Notes under the pieces: model-generated
Told to the model about the DNA's origin: nothing
The model's database searches: none
The model's input: only the letters and a program-made list of their open reading frames with translations
Source: Luteolibacter algae
GTDB taxonomy: Bacteria; Verrucomicrobiota; Verrucomicrobiia; Verrucomicrobiales; Akkermansiaceae
Length of the DNA stretch: 64,000 nucleotides
Direction: 5' to 3'
Assembly (NCBI RefSeq): GCF_042683045.1
Contig: NZ_JBHUIT010000034.1
Location: 124,001-188,000, forward strand
Shown here: one piece after another, positions 42,562-51,871 of the stretch
Layout: each line of letters opens with the position of its first letter
How positions within the stretch are numbered: position 1 is the stretch's first letter
Position numbers and translations under genes: made by a program

Positions 42562-43371
42562 GTGTCTCAACAAGATTTTATAAAATGGGCGGGCACCACG
42601 GTCAGTGGCTCGCGGAAACCTCGCAATGACGACTCCTGGATCGTTTTTTCCTCGGATTTGAACGGTGCGAAAAAACTTCCGGACGCCGGAGAGTCCTCGG
42701 TTCATAAGTGCGATCTCGTCTTCGCCGTTTCGGACGGAATGGGCGGTGGAAATGCCGGAGATATGGCCTCTGCTCTGATTATCGAGCGGATGGCGGCGAT
42801 TATTCCGGAAACCTTCAAAGCTGCGGCCTCGGGTTTCTACCCGGATTGCATCGCCCATCTGGAAGATGCGATCAAGGAAGTTCATGATCATATCAACGAA
42901 GCGGCGGGCAAGGCGGACGATCAAAAGGGGATGGCTGCCACACTTGCGCTCGTATGGTTCACGCCGGATAACATGTATTTGGCCAATGTGGGAGACTCCC
43001 GCATCTATCGCAGTCGCGCGGGGAAAACCGAGCAACTGAGCAAGGATCACACCGCGGCGTGGGCTTCGTGGAAGCGGGGGGATATCCAAGAGGTGCAATA
43101 CCGCACGCATCCGCGTCGTTCAGCTCTGTATGAAGTCGTCGGTGGCGGCTATGAGAATCTCCGGCCATATTTTGCCGCGATTCCGTATCAGCCGGGTGAT
43201 CGCTTTTTGATCTGTTCCGATGGTTTAGTGGATGGGGTGTGGGAGCGGCATATCTCAAATGCCCTCGCCGCGAACCGTGAACCTACGGAGACCTGTGAAA
43301 TTCTTTTGAAACGCGCAATCGACAACTCGGGAATCGACGATACAACACTCGTCGTCATCCACATCGACTAA
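42562..43371 (+). CDS. PP2C-family protein phosphatase
   Basis: A 269-residue Mn/Mg-dependent Ser/Thr phosphatase with a GTG start. Motifs in order: SGSRKPRNDDSW, VFAVSDGMGGGNAGDMAS with the metal Asp, ATLALVWFT, LANVGDSRIYR, LSKDHT, FLICSDGLVDGV and SGIDDTTLVVI with the last metal Asp. It is a soluble, single-domain enzyme. It is probably co-translated with the small kinase-like protein 3 bases upstream. Confidence 0.88.
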   Translation: MSQQDFIKWAGTTVSGSRKPRNDDSWIVFSSDLNGAKKLPDAGESSVHKCDLVFAVSDGMGGGNAGDMASALIIERMAAIIPETFKAAASGFYPDCIAHLEDAIKEVHDHINEAAGKADDQKGMAATLALVWFTPDNMYLANVGDSRIYRSRAGKTEQLSKDHTAAWASWKRGDIQEVQYRTHPRRSALYEVVGGGYENLRPYFAAIPYQPGDRFLICSDGLVDGVWERHISNALAANREPTETCEILLKRAIDNSGIDDTTLVVIHID

Positions 43372-43450
43372 TGCGCTGGCAAATGCATGGAGAACCTCAT
43401 AATCCCGGCGTCGAAAACGCATTAGATAAATTTGCGAGATTCACTTCTTT

Positions 43451-43466
43451 TGGCATGATAATTGCT
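43451..43466 (+). promoter_or_regulatory. sigma-54 promoter of glutamine synthetase
   Basis: The sequence tggcatgataattgct matches the sigma-54 consensus (TGGCAC, 5 bases, TTGCW) at all but one position, with the GG (43452-43453) and GC (43464-43465) separated by exactly 10 bases. Start of transcription would be near 43477, about 84 bases ahead of the glutamine synthetase ATG. The sigma-54 gene itself is 3 kb downstream. I did not find a clear NtrC site. Confidence 0.8.
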
Positions 43467-43560
43467 TCAAAAAGACTTGTCGAATCTGTCGGTGGATGAT
43501 TCATTTCCTCCGCACCTCGATCAAAAACAATCGCTAACCACGAATAAGAAAAAAGAAAAA

Positions 43561-44577
43561 ATGGCTAAATACGTATTAGAATACCTCTGGCTGGATGGCT
43601 ACACTCCGGTCCCGAACATCCGTTGCAAATCTCAAGTCAAGGAATTTTCCTCCTTTCCGAAATTGGAAGAATTGCCGATGTGGGGCTTCGACGGTAGCTC
43701 CACTCAACAAGCAGAGGGCCGCAGCTCCGATTGCATGCTCAAGCCGATCGCAGTTTATCCCGATAGCACTCGTCGCAATGGTGCGATCGTTATGTGCGAA
43801 GTCATGATGCCAGACGGCGTGACTCCTCATCCATCCAATGCCCGTGCAACCATCCTTGATGATCCGGGCGCGTGGTTCGGCTTCGAGCAAGAATACTTCC
43901 TTTTCCAGGATGGTAAGCCGCTTGGATTCCCGTCCGAAGGTTTCCCTGGGCCACAAGGTGAATACTACTGTGGTGTAGGTTACAAAAACATCGGCGATCT
44001 CGCTCGGACCATCGTAAACGAGCACCTCGATATCTGCCTTGATGCGGGCATCAACCACGAGGGTATCAACGCGGAGGTTGCCAAAGGCCAATGGGAATTC
44101 CAGATCTTCGGAAAGGGCTCCAAAATTGCGGCCGACCAAATTTGGGTAGCGCGTTTCCTTCTCCAGCGTCTTTGTGAAAAATATGGTGTGGACGTGGAAT
44201 ACCACTGCAAACCTATCCGCGGCGACTGGAATGGCTCCGGAATGCACGCCAACTTCTCCACAGAGTACATGCGTGAAAAGGGCGGTCAGGAATACTTTGA
44301 GTCGCTTATGGCACAGTTTGCCGAAAACCTTGAGGAACACATCGCTGTCTACGGTCCAGACAACCATCTCCGTCTCACAGGTCTTCACGAAACACAATCC
44401 ATCGATAAGTTCACCTACGGACTTGCTGATCGTGGCTCGTCGATCCGTATGCCGCATAGCTTCAAAAACGCCGGCTACAAAGGCTATCTTGAAGATCGCC
44501 GTCCGAACTCTCAGGGCGATCCATACCAGATTGCTTCCCGTATCCTTGAAACGATCTCGGAAGTTCCGACTCCTTGA
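43561..44577 (+). CDS. glnII: glutamine synthetase, type II (GSII)
   Basis: Condenses ammonia and glutamate with ATP. 338 residues from the ATG at 43561, the short GSII form common in eukaryotes rather than the 450-residue GlnA of most bacteria. Motifs: WGFDGSSTQQAEGRSSDC, FGFEQEYFLF with metal Glu, GINAEVAKGQWEFQ, and DRGSSIRMP. There is no adenylylation site in GSII enzymes, so control is likely transcriptional, in line with the sigma-54 promoter. The long frame to 43462 starts before the promoter's start site and is not expected to be translated. Confidence 0.95.
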   Translation: MAKYVLEYLWLDGYTPVPNIRCKSQVKEFSSFPKLEELPMWGFDGSSTQQAEGRSSDCMLKPIAVYPDSTRRNGAIVMCEVMMPDGVTPHPSNARATILDDPGAWFGFEQEYFLFQDGKPLGFPSEGFPGPQGEYYCGVGYKNIGDLARTIVNEHLDICLDAGINHEGINAEVAKGQWEFQIFGKGSKIAADQIWVARFLLQRLCEKYGVDVEYHCKPIRGDWNGSGMHANFSTEYMREKGGQEYFESLMAQFAENLEEHIAVYGPDNHLRLTGLHETQSIDKFTYGLADRGSSIRMPHSFKNAGYKGYLEDRRPNSQGDPYQIASRILETISEVPTP

Positions 44578-44613
44578 GGATGTCCCGGGAAATAGATTTT
44601 CCCTACATTCCAG

Positions 44614-44643
44614 CCGTCTTCCTTCAAGGAAGGCGGTTTTTTT
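44614..44643 (+). terminator. intrinsic terminator of glutamine synthetase
   Basis: An 11-bp stem with one G-T pair (44614-44624 with 44626-44636) around a very small loop, followed by seven T. It lies 36 bases after the glutamine synthetase stop and insulates it from ptsI. Confidence 0.85.
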
Positions 44644-44733
44644 GTGGTATTTAGCCTTGGGCTTGCCTATCGCAAGAGAATCAGCAGAAGCCTTGCATCA
44701 TTTCTGCAAAATGTTCAGTATATATATCAGCGC

Positions 44734-46500
44734 ATGGTAAAGACCGCGACACAGCCAGAAATCGTTTACACAGGGATACCTGCATCTCCGGGAATTGCCG
44801 TTGGTCCGATACAAGTGAATGCGCGTGGGTTTTCCGCGCCTGAAGTCTACGAAATTCCGGAAGAAGAAATCGAGGATGAGCAGCTCAGGTTTCAAGCAGC
44901 CGTGGAAGCGACAAAGAAACAGCTTGTCGAGCTCCAGCAACGGCTGGAGTCCCTCTCGGGAAACAACGATAGCGAGATATTCGAAGCCCATGTGATGCTG
45001 CTGGAAGATAATGCTTTAATCGAACGGGTTACCAAAGCGATCGATACCCGCCAGCAAAATGCGGAATTTGCGTTTTATGCGGTGATGCAAAATTTTTTGG
45101 AGGCAATGCGCCGTATTCCGGATCCGTATTTACGGGAACGGACAGCGGATATCGAAGATGTGTGCCAACGGGTTTTGCGAAACTTCAAAGTGGATGAGGA
45201 GAGCGAGCACATGATTCCGGAAGGGAAACATATCCTGCTGGCTTATGATCTTTCTCCTTCGGATACCGCTTCAATGAACCGGCGTCATTTGCTCGGATTT
45301 GCTACCGAGCAGGGAAGCGTGAACTCCCATACTGCAATTCTTGCACGCTCTTTCGGAATCCCCTCTGTTGTGGGACTCGGTGCTTCGGTGATTCAGGTGA
45401 CAGCACTCACCCCTGCGGTTATTGACGGGTATTCCGGCAAGCTGATTCTGAATCCAACGATAGAGACGCTTAATAAATATGCTGCTCTAGTTACTGAAAA
45501 AGAACGCCTTAGATCCGAGCTGGATGCGAAGCGGGATGAGGCTACCGAGACGACAGATGGCCGGGTGCTCACACTTTCCGCCAACATCGAATTTTTGGAA
45601 GAACTGCACCAGGTAAAACGCAGTGGAGCGAAAGGGGTTGGCCTCTATAGAACGGAGTTTCTTTTGCTCAATGGTAGCGAGATGCCAGATGAGAACCAGC
45701 AGGCGGAAGCTTATTCCAAGGTTGCAAAAGAGGTTTCTCCCGATGTGGTGATCGTTCGCACCCTGGATGCGGGAGGTGACAAGCTGCCAATCGAATCGCT
45801 GACGGAGCCTGAGCCCAATCCCTTTCTCGGATGGCGCGGAATTCGGGTCTCACTTGCGCGACCCGCGATGTTCCGGGATCAGTTGCGTGCAATATTGCGC
45901 GCCAGTGCATTCGGTAAGCTGGCGGTGATGTTTCCATTGGTTTCGGGGTTATCCGAGTTACTTCAAGCCCGGGAAATGCTGCAGCTTTGCATGGATGAAT
46001 TCGATGCGGAGGGAATTGCCTACGATAAGGCTATACCGGTTGGAGTAATGATCGAGGTGCCGTCAGCCGCCGTTTGTGCCGATTTATTGGCGCCCCATGC
46101 GGATTTCTTTTCGATCGGCACAAATGATCTTATCCAATACACCGTCGCAGTGGACCGGGTGAATCCCCATGTGGCAAATCTCTATAAGCCGACTCATCCC
46201 GCAGTAATTCGTCTGATCAAGAACACGGTGGACGCAGGCTCGGCACACGGTATCTGGACAGGTGTCTGCGGGGAGATGGCAGGTGATATCCGGCTTACTC
46301 CTTTGCTACTGGGTCTGGGAGTGCAGGAGCTTTCCGTCTCGCCGAAGATCCTTCCCACAGTGGGGCAGGTCATTCGCTCGCTGAATTATGAGCAGTGCAA
46401 AGTCGCTGCAGAGACTTCGCTTGCCCAGTGCAGCTCTCGGAAAATCCTCGATATCACTCTTGGAATCGCACGGGAATGTTATCCTGATCTATTGGATTGA
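44734..46500 (+). CDS. ptsI: PtsI, phosphoenolpyruvate-protein phosphotransferase (enzyme I)
   Basis: Enzyme I of the PTS, passing phosphate from PEP to HPr. 588 residues from the ATG at 44734. N-terminal HPr-binding domain, phosphohistidine in GSVNSHTAILARS, then the PEP-binding barrel with LYRTEFLLL, RTLDAGGDK, and the C-terminal signature GVCGEMAGD. There is no GAF domain, so it is a plain enzyme I, not PtsP. No HPr or enzyme II gene is in the window; with rpoN next to it, a regulatory (nitrogen) PTS is possible. Confidence 0.93.
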   Translation: MVKTATQPEIVYTGIPASPGIAVGPIQVNARGFSAPEVYEIPEEEIEDEQLRFQAAVEATKKQLVELQQRLESLSGNNDSEIFEAHVMLLEDNALIERVTKAIDTRQQNAEFAFYAVMQNFLEAMRRIPDPYLRERTADIEDVCQRVLRNFKVDEESEHMIPEGKHILLAYDLSPSDTASMNRRHLLGFATEQGSVNSHTAILARSFGIPSVVGLGASVIQVTALTPAVIDGYSGKLILNPTIETLNKYAALVTEKERLRSELDAKRDEATETTDGRVLTLSANIEFLEELHQVKRSGAKGVGLYRTEFLLLNGSEMPDENQQAEAYSKVAKEVSPDVVIVRTLDAGGDKLPIESLTEPEPNPFLGWRGIRVSLARPAMFRDQLRAILRASAFGKLAVMFPLVSGLSELLQAREMLQLCMDEFDAEGIAYDKAIPVGVMIEVPSAAVCADLLAPHADFFSIGTNDLIQYTVAVDRVNPHVANLYKPTHPAVIRLIKNTVDAGSAHGIWTGVCGEMAGDIRLTPLLLGLGVQELSVSPKILPTVGQVIRSLNYEQCKVAAETSLAQCSSRKILDITLGIARECYPDLLD

Positions 46501-46506
46501 TTTCAT

Positions 46507-47907
46507 TTAAAATGACTTCCGGAGATGTGATGGAAGGATGTTCAATTGCTCCCGGTATTTGGCAACAGTGCGCCGGGCAACCTTGATTCCTTGCTCCGCC
46601 AAAGCCTTGGTGATGGCATCGTCAGAAAGGGGTTTTGATTGATTTTCCTGGGCTACAAGTTGCTGGATAGCTTCCCGCACCCCGGCATTTGAAACTTCCG
46701 AGCCGCTCGCGGTTTGATACCCGGTGGCGAAGAAGGCACGCATTTCCATGAGACCCTGCGGTGTGAGGATATATTTCCCGGCAACCGCCCGTGAGACGGT
46801 GGTTGCATGTAGGCTCAATTCGTCGGCCACATCGTTCATCGTAAGAGGACGTAGATACCGGGGACCTTTTTCAAGGAAATCCGGCTGCTGCTCAATCAAT
46901 CTATGGGCGATTGCCAGAATCGTCTCCTGCCTAAGTGAAATTGAGCGGATGAGGCTGCGTCCATCGCGAATTTGGTCCCTCAAAAAAGCTCGGGCCTTCT
47001 GATCGACGCCATTCTTCCCGATCATATCTTTATAAAAATCATTGATGCGAAGGCTAGGAAGATGCTCTCCGGTAAGACGGGCGCTCCAGACCCCCTCATC
47101 GGTCTTCTCAATGACTACGTCGGGAAGTATATATGGATTGCCGGTTGGGTCAAATTCGCCGCCCGGGTTAGGCGACAGACGGCCGATTTTTTCAGCAGCT
47201 TCCGCAACCCGTTCTACGGAAATGCCAAGCGAACGCGCTATCTGCGGGTGACGCTTCCTTGCAAGGTCTTCCAGATGGTCCCGCACGATCTTATACTCGA
47301 CCGTCTCGCTTCCTTCCGACCGGTCCAGCTGTATGAGAAGCGCCTCCTGAATACCTGTTGCGCCGACACCCGCTGGCTCGAAAGATTTGATCAACTTCAA
47401 GGCCTCCTCGAGTGAGGCTAAAGAATGTGAGCTACTGGATGCAATAGCGGGCAGTAGGCGATCGAGAAAACCACGCTCATCGAGATTTCCCAGTAGTTCT
47501 TGGGCGGCTACGCGAATCTCAGGATCGATCAAAGAAAGATCCAATTGATTCTGAAGGTGCTGTTGAAGGGTTTCCGGGGCAACAATGTTGTCGTAAATTC
47601 GCTGACGCCGTTCCTCATCGTCCTGGGTCCAAGGAGAGTTGCGACCTTCAAGGATTGAGCGGTCACGCCAATCATCGTCGGTTTCATTCATATAATCGAG
47701 GGAGTCCGCTTCATCTCCATCCGGTGAATCTTCATCCAGAGAAGTGACCTCCGTAATATCCTCCAAGGTAGGGTTGGTCTCTAGCGCCTGCCGCATCAAT
47801 TGCGAAAGCTCCAACGTGCTGGCTTGTAAAATTTCCAAGCTCTTGCGCATCTGGGGCGCAAGCGTTTGTGACTGGGAAAGCGATTGGTATAGTGAAGCTT
47901 CGGCCAT
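46507..47907 (-). CDS. rpoN: RpoN, RNA polymerase sigma-54 factor
   Basis: A 466-residue sigma-54. Region I is the Gln/Leu-rich N-terminus (SLSQSQTLAPQMRKSLEILQASTLELSQLMRQAL); an acidic region II follows; the core-binding and helix-turn-helix parts include LHATTVSRAVAGKYI; the RpoN box ARRTVAKYR sits near the C-terminus. It faces ptsI tail to tail with six bases between. A near-consensus sigma-54 promoter lies ahead of glutamine synthetase in this window. Confidence 0.95.
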   Translation of the reverse strand: MAEASLYQSLSQSQTLAPQMRKSLEILQASTLELSQLMRQALETNPTLEDITEVTSLDEDSPDGDEADSLDYMNETDDDWRDRSILEGRNSPWTQDDEERRQRIYDNIVAPETLQQHLQNQLDLSLIDPEIRVAAQELLGNLDERGFLDRLLPAIASSSSHSLASLEEALKLIKSFEPAGVGATGIQEALLIQLDRSEGSETVEYKIVRDHLEDLARKRHPQIARSLGISVERVAEAAEKIGRLSPNPGGEFDPTGNPYILPDVVIEKTDEGVWSARLTGEHLPSLRINDFYKDMIGKNGVDQKARAFLRDQIRDGRSLIRSISLRQETILAIAHRLIEQQPDFLEKGPRYLRPLTMNDVADELSLHATTVSRAVAGKYILTPQGLMEMRAFFATGYQTASGSEVSNAGVREAIQQLVAQENQSKPLSDDAITKALAEQGIKVARRTVAKYREQLNILPSHLRKSF

Positions 47908-48011
47908 AAAGGGCTTGGTGGGTTACACACGTGAAGCTAGTGGCTTTCGCTGTAAAATAGAAGCATTATTTATGCCATAATCACAAAAAAATCGCTTCAT
48001 GTAGAAGATGG

Positions 48012-48044
48012 GCCGAATCCTTTTTCTATTTTAAAGGATCCGGC
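48012..48044 (-). promoter_or_regulatory. hairpin at the 3' end of purL
   Basis: Inverted repeat 48012-48023 / 48033-48044 (12 bp with one mismatch), loop of 9. It lies 13 bases past the purL stop. A T-run is missing on the - strand, so it may be a weak or Rho-assisted terminator, or an mRNA stabiliser. Confidence 0.45.
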
Positions 48045-48056
48045 TGGGGATATTGT

Positions 48057-51000
48057 TCATCCAAAATACGAGACACCTGCTTCAAAAATCGGCTGATCTT
48101 TGAAACCGGGGATGTTTTTTGCAACGTTCCGTGAAAAACGCTCGGAATGTGCCATTTTTCCGAAAACGCGCCCACAGGGAGAGGTGATCCCTTCGATCGC
48201 AGCCAGCGACCCATTTGGGTTGAACGGATACTCCATGGTTGCAGAGCCTGTCGCGTCGCAATATTGGGTGGCAATCTGTCCATTATCAGCAAGCTGGGCG
48301 AGAACTTCCTTTGAAGCAAAAAACTTACCTTCACCGTGCGAAACGGGAATCGTATGGATTTCACCGATTTTCATATTCGCTAACCATGGGGAAGCATTGT
48401 TTGTCACCTTGGTGCTGACATACTGTGAAATATGACGGGAAATATCGTTATGAACGAGAGTGGCTGATTCTGAGTCCGTATCGAGCACTATCCCGTGGGT
48501 GACAAGACCGGTTTTGACCAACGCCTGGAACCCATTGCAAATACCTAGGATCAGACCATCACGGTTTTCCAGAAGATCACCAATGGCATCCGAAATTATA
48601 GGATTCCGCAGAATTGTAGCGATGAATTTAGCGGAGCCATCAGGTTCGTCGCCTGAGGAAAAGCCACCCGGAATGAAAAGTATTTGAGATTTTTTGATCT
48701 CATCGGCAAGAGCTGAAATGGACTGCTCGATATGGGTTGCAGAGAGGTTTCGGAAGACTTCGATCTTTGTTTCCGCTCCGACGCGAGAGAACGCACGTGC
48801 TGAATCATATTCGCTGTTGGTTCCGGGGAAAGTTGGAATCAGGACGCGGGGCTTGGTGCTGCTTTTCGATTTGTGGTTGTTGCCCGAAAGCGATTTGACG
48901 GCCGGCTCAGGAAGCTGTTTGGTGCCTTCCTTCTCGTCTGCTGCCGGGGAGGTCGGATAAATCGGCTCCAAAGTCTTTCTCCAAGCGCTCTCGAGATTGC
49001 AAAGATTGTGTTTTTCGGACCCGAGGGTGAGCGTCCGGTCAGCTTGCGTTCTGCCAATTTCTTTTGCAGTGGGAAGCAGCCCGGTGATCGGGGAGTGATG
49101 CTCGATGACAAAGCTGAAATAACGTGGAGTATAGAAGTCCTGATCGGTATCGACAGATATTCCGATGCCATTTCCGAGCGCCATTTTCGTCAATGTGGCG
49201 GCCAAACCAGCTGGCCCAATGTGATGGAGGGCGAGTATGTTGCCTGCTTTGTTCAACTCATGCAATGAAGCCGCAATTTGTTTGAGTGCTTCAAAATCCG
49301 GAAGACCGTTTTCAAGGATCGGTGTTTCCACGATGCTTACCGTAGAATGATCCTGCTTGAACTCAGGGGATGTTGCCAGGCTGGCAGAACCAGGTGCGAG
49401 AGCGAAGGAAACCAAGGTCGGAGGGACATCTAGCTCATTGAAGGAGCCCGACATCGAGTCTTTTCCGCCGATTGCTGCGAGACGAAGCTCGTGCTGGGCA
49501 CGGAAAGCTCCGAGAAGCGCGGCGAAGGGGAGTCCCCAACGTTTCGGATCGCCACCCAGACGCGGGAAAAACTCTTGGAGGGTAAGACGTATGTCGCTGA
49601 GCCGAGCACCTGCCGCAACAGCTTTGCAGACAGATTCCGTCACTGCGTAGGCAGCACCGTGAAACGGAGATTTTGCGGAAAGCTGTGGATCGAACCCCCA
49701 TGCCATATAAGTAGCGGCATCGGTTTCACCTGTCATAAGCGGCAGCTTGGCGACCATAGCTTCCGGTGCGGTGAGTTGATTTTTTCCACCAAACGGCCAC
49801 AACACCGTTCCTGCTCCCACGGAGCCATCGAACATCTCGCCCAAACCTTTTTGAGAGGCAATATTGAGTGACGAAAGGTGCTCTTCGAGAGAGGTCACAT
49901 TGTGGTGAGCGGAGTCATGGAAGTTGAAGCCGGTGACTACAACGGAGGCTTTTTGTTGAACTCCATTGGTATCAAGGAATGCCCGGGAGAGATCGACGAT
50001 CTTCTTGCCACGCCATGTCATAATCAAACGACCGGAATCTGTCACATCGGCGACATGCACGCACTCCAGGTTTTCTTTGTCAGCTTCACGAATGAAGAAG
50101 TCGATTTCCGAAGGGTCCACACAGACAGCCATGCGCTCCTGCGATTCGGAAATGGCGAGTTCCGTGCCATCAAGACCCTCATATTTCTTCGGCACCGCAT
50201 CCAGATTGATGACCAGTGAGGGCGCGATCTCACCGATCGCTACGGAGACTCCACCGGCTCCGAAATCGTTACAAATCTTGATCTTCCGGGTGAGCTCTGT
50301 ATTGCGGAAGAGCCGTTGAATCTTCCGCTCGGTCGGGGCATCGCCTTTCTGGACCTCGGCGGAGTTTTCGAGAGCCGTTTCGGTATGTTCCTTTGATGAA
50401 CCTGTAGCACCGCCCACTCCGTCCCGTCCCGTCCGTCCGCCGATGAGCAGAATAACATCGCCGGGGGAAGGGCTGCCTCTGAAGACATTTTTCCGAGGTG
50501 CTGCTGCGACGACGGCCCCGATTTCAAGACGTTTTGCCACGTAACCGGGATGATACACTTCAGCGACTTGACCGGTGGCGAGACCGATCTGGTTCCCGTA
50601 GGAGGAATAACCTTTGGCCGCGACCTGGCAGATTTTTTTCTGCGGGAGTTTGCCGGGAAGTGTCTCGGAAAAAGGAGTCAGGGGATTGGCAGCGCCTGTC
50701 ACACGCATTGCCTGATACACGTAGGAGCGTCCGGAAAGAGGATCTCTGATGCAGCCCCCTAGGCAGGTTGCGGCTCCACCGAAGGGCTCGATCTCCGTGG
50801 GGTGGTTGTGAGTCTCGTTCTTGAACTGAACCAACCATTCTTCGGTAGATGTATTGGAATCATCTTCAGTGATTTCTACTGGAACCACGATAGAAGCTGC
50901 ATTGATTTCTTCTGAAACCTCCAGATTATCGAGCTCTCCGGAGGCTTTCAGCTCGCGCATGCCGATGAGCGCGATGTCCATCAGAGTGACAGGTTTCTCA

Positions 51001-51770
51001 TCGCGACCTAGTGACTGACGAACCTTGCGGTAAGTTTCGTAGGTCTCTTCGACGATTTCCGAACCTGGCTCGAAAGCGACATTATCGATAGCTGTGAGAA
51101 AGGTTGTGTGGCGGCAGTGATCCGACCAATAGGTGTCGAGCATACGGATCTCTGTCAGTGAAGGCGCACGCTTTTCTTCCTCCTTGAAGTATTTTTGGGT
51201 GAACTCAACATCGTCCTCCGACATGGCGAGGGAGAGTTCCGAACGAATTTTCGCCGGTGGATCACTTAGAAAGCTTTCGAGAATTTCCACATCCGCCGGG
51301 GCCTGTGAAGCTGGTGCGCTGACTGCAGCGTCAACAGGGATCTCGTGGGAATCGACTGGATTGATAATGTAGGATTTGATCGCCGCAAGCTCACTCTCGG
51401 AAAGCTCACCGGTGATAAGAACAACCCTCGAGGAGAAGACCTTCGGCTTTTCTTTTCCAGTGAGTATCTGGATGCACTGGGCTGCGGAATCCGCGCGTTG
51501 ATCGAACTGTCCGGGTAGGTAGGAAAATGCAAATGCGTTCTCATCGGGAGAGCGCGAAAGACTTGTCGAGGTCGTGTCAACCTGTGGCTCCGAAAGAATC
51601 CGGGTCGCTGCCAGATCAAACTCGGAATCGCTGATTCCCTCTATATCGTAGCGGTTCAACAGACGCAACGAGGCGATTTTAGAAAGATTTAATGACTCAC
51701 GAAGATCGTGGAGAAGATGACGGGCTTCCGAGGCGAAGTGTGGACGCTTTTCGACAAAGAGAGTGTGCAT
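48057..51770 (-). CDS. purL: PurL, phosphoribosylformylglycinamidine synthase (large, fused form)
   Basis: Purine biosynthesis enzyme converting FGAR and glutamine to FGAM. 1237 residues, the fused form with synthetase and glutaminase on one chain. Marks: DYWSDHCRHTTFLT, NETHNHPTEIEPFGGAATCLGG, the GAGGVSVAIGE stretch, and a C-terminal class I amidotransferase with nucleophile Cys in ILGICNGFQAL and SHGEGKF with the catalytic His. Bacteria with separate PurS/PurQ/PurL differ. Its leader, ttccctaaATG, closely resembles that of rho (ttccctaATG), with no Shine-Dalgarno in either. Confidence 0.95.
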   Translation of the reverse strand: MHTLFVEKRPHFASEARHLLHDLRESLNLSKIASLRLLNRYDIEGISDSEFDLAATRILSEPQVDTTSTSLSRSPDENAFAFSYLPGQFDQRADSAAQCIQILTGKEKPKVFSSRVVLITGELSESELAAIKSYIINPVDSHEIPVDAAVSAPASQAPADVEILESFLSDPPAKIRSELSLAMSEDDVEFTQKYFKEEEKRAPSLTEIRMLDTYWSDHCRHTTFLTAIDNVAFEPGSEIVEETYETYRKVRQSLGRDEKPVTLMDIALIGMRELKASGELDNLEVSEEINAASIVVPVEITEDDSNTSTEEWLVQFKNETHNHPTEIEPFGGAATCLGGCIRDPLSGRSYVYQAMRVTGAANPLTPFSETLPGKLPQKKICQVAAKGYSSYGNQIGLATGQVAEVYHPGYVAKRLEIGAVVAAAPRKNVFRGSPSPGDVILLIGGRTGRDGVGGATGSSKEHTETALENSAEVQKGDAPTERKIQRLFRNTELTRKIKICNDFGAGGVSVAIGEIAPSLVINLDAVPKKYEGLDGTELAISESQERMAVCVDPSEIDFFIREADKENLECVHVADVTDSGRLIMTWRGKKIVDLSRAFLDTNGVQQKASVVVTGFNFHDSAHHNVTSLEEHLSSLNIASQKGLGEMFDGSVGAGTVLWPFGGKNQLTAPEAMVAKLPLMTGETDAATYMAWGFDPQLSAKSPFHGAAYAVTESVCKAVAAGARLSDIRLTLQEFFPRLGGDPKRWGLPFAALLGAFRAQHELRLAAIGGKDSMSGSFNELDVPPTLVSFALAPGSASLATSPEFKQDHSTVSIVETPILENGLPDFEALKQIAASLHELNKAGNILALHHIGPAGLAATLTKMALGNGIGISVDTDQDFYTPRYFSFVIEHHSPITGLLPTAKEIGRTQADRTLTLGSEKHNLCNLESAWRKTLEPIYPTSPAADEKEGTKQLPEPAVKSLSGNNHKSKSSTKPRVLIPTFPGTNSEYDSARAFSRVGAETKIEVFRNLSATHIEQSISALADEIKKSQILFIPGGFSSGDEPDGSAKFIATILRNPIISDAIGDLLENRDGLILGICNGFQALVKTGLVTHGIVLDTDSESATLVHNDISRHISQYVSTKVTNNASPWLANMKIGEIHTIPVSHGEGKFFASKEVLAQLADNGQIATQYCDATGSATMEYPFNPNGSLAAIEGITSPCGRVFGKMAHSERFSRNVAKNIPGFKDQPIFEAGVSYFG

Positions 51771-51871
51771 TTAGGGAATCAGTGAGAAATGATCGGTTGC
51801 AAATGAGTGGGGGACGATGAACGGATCTCGGGAAAAAGCGAAGGTTTTCCTGATCGGTCAGATATCGTGTT

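Noticed and set aside
43576..44457. 293-codon open frame antisense to glutamine synthetase
   Set aside because: It is fully inside a strongly conserved gene on the other strand and its translation has no protein-like motif; it arises from codon bias.
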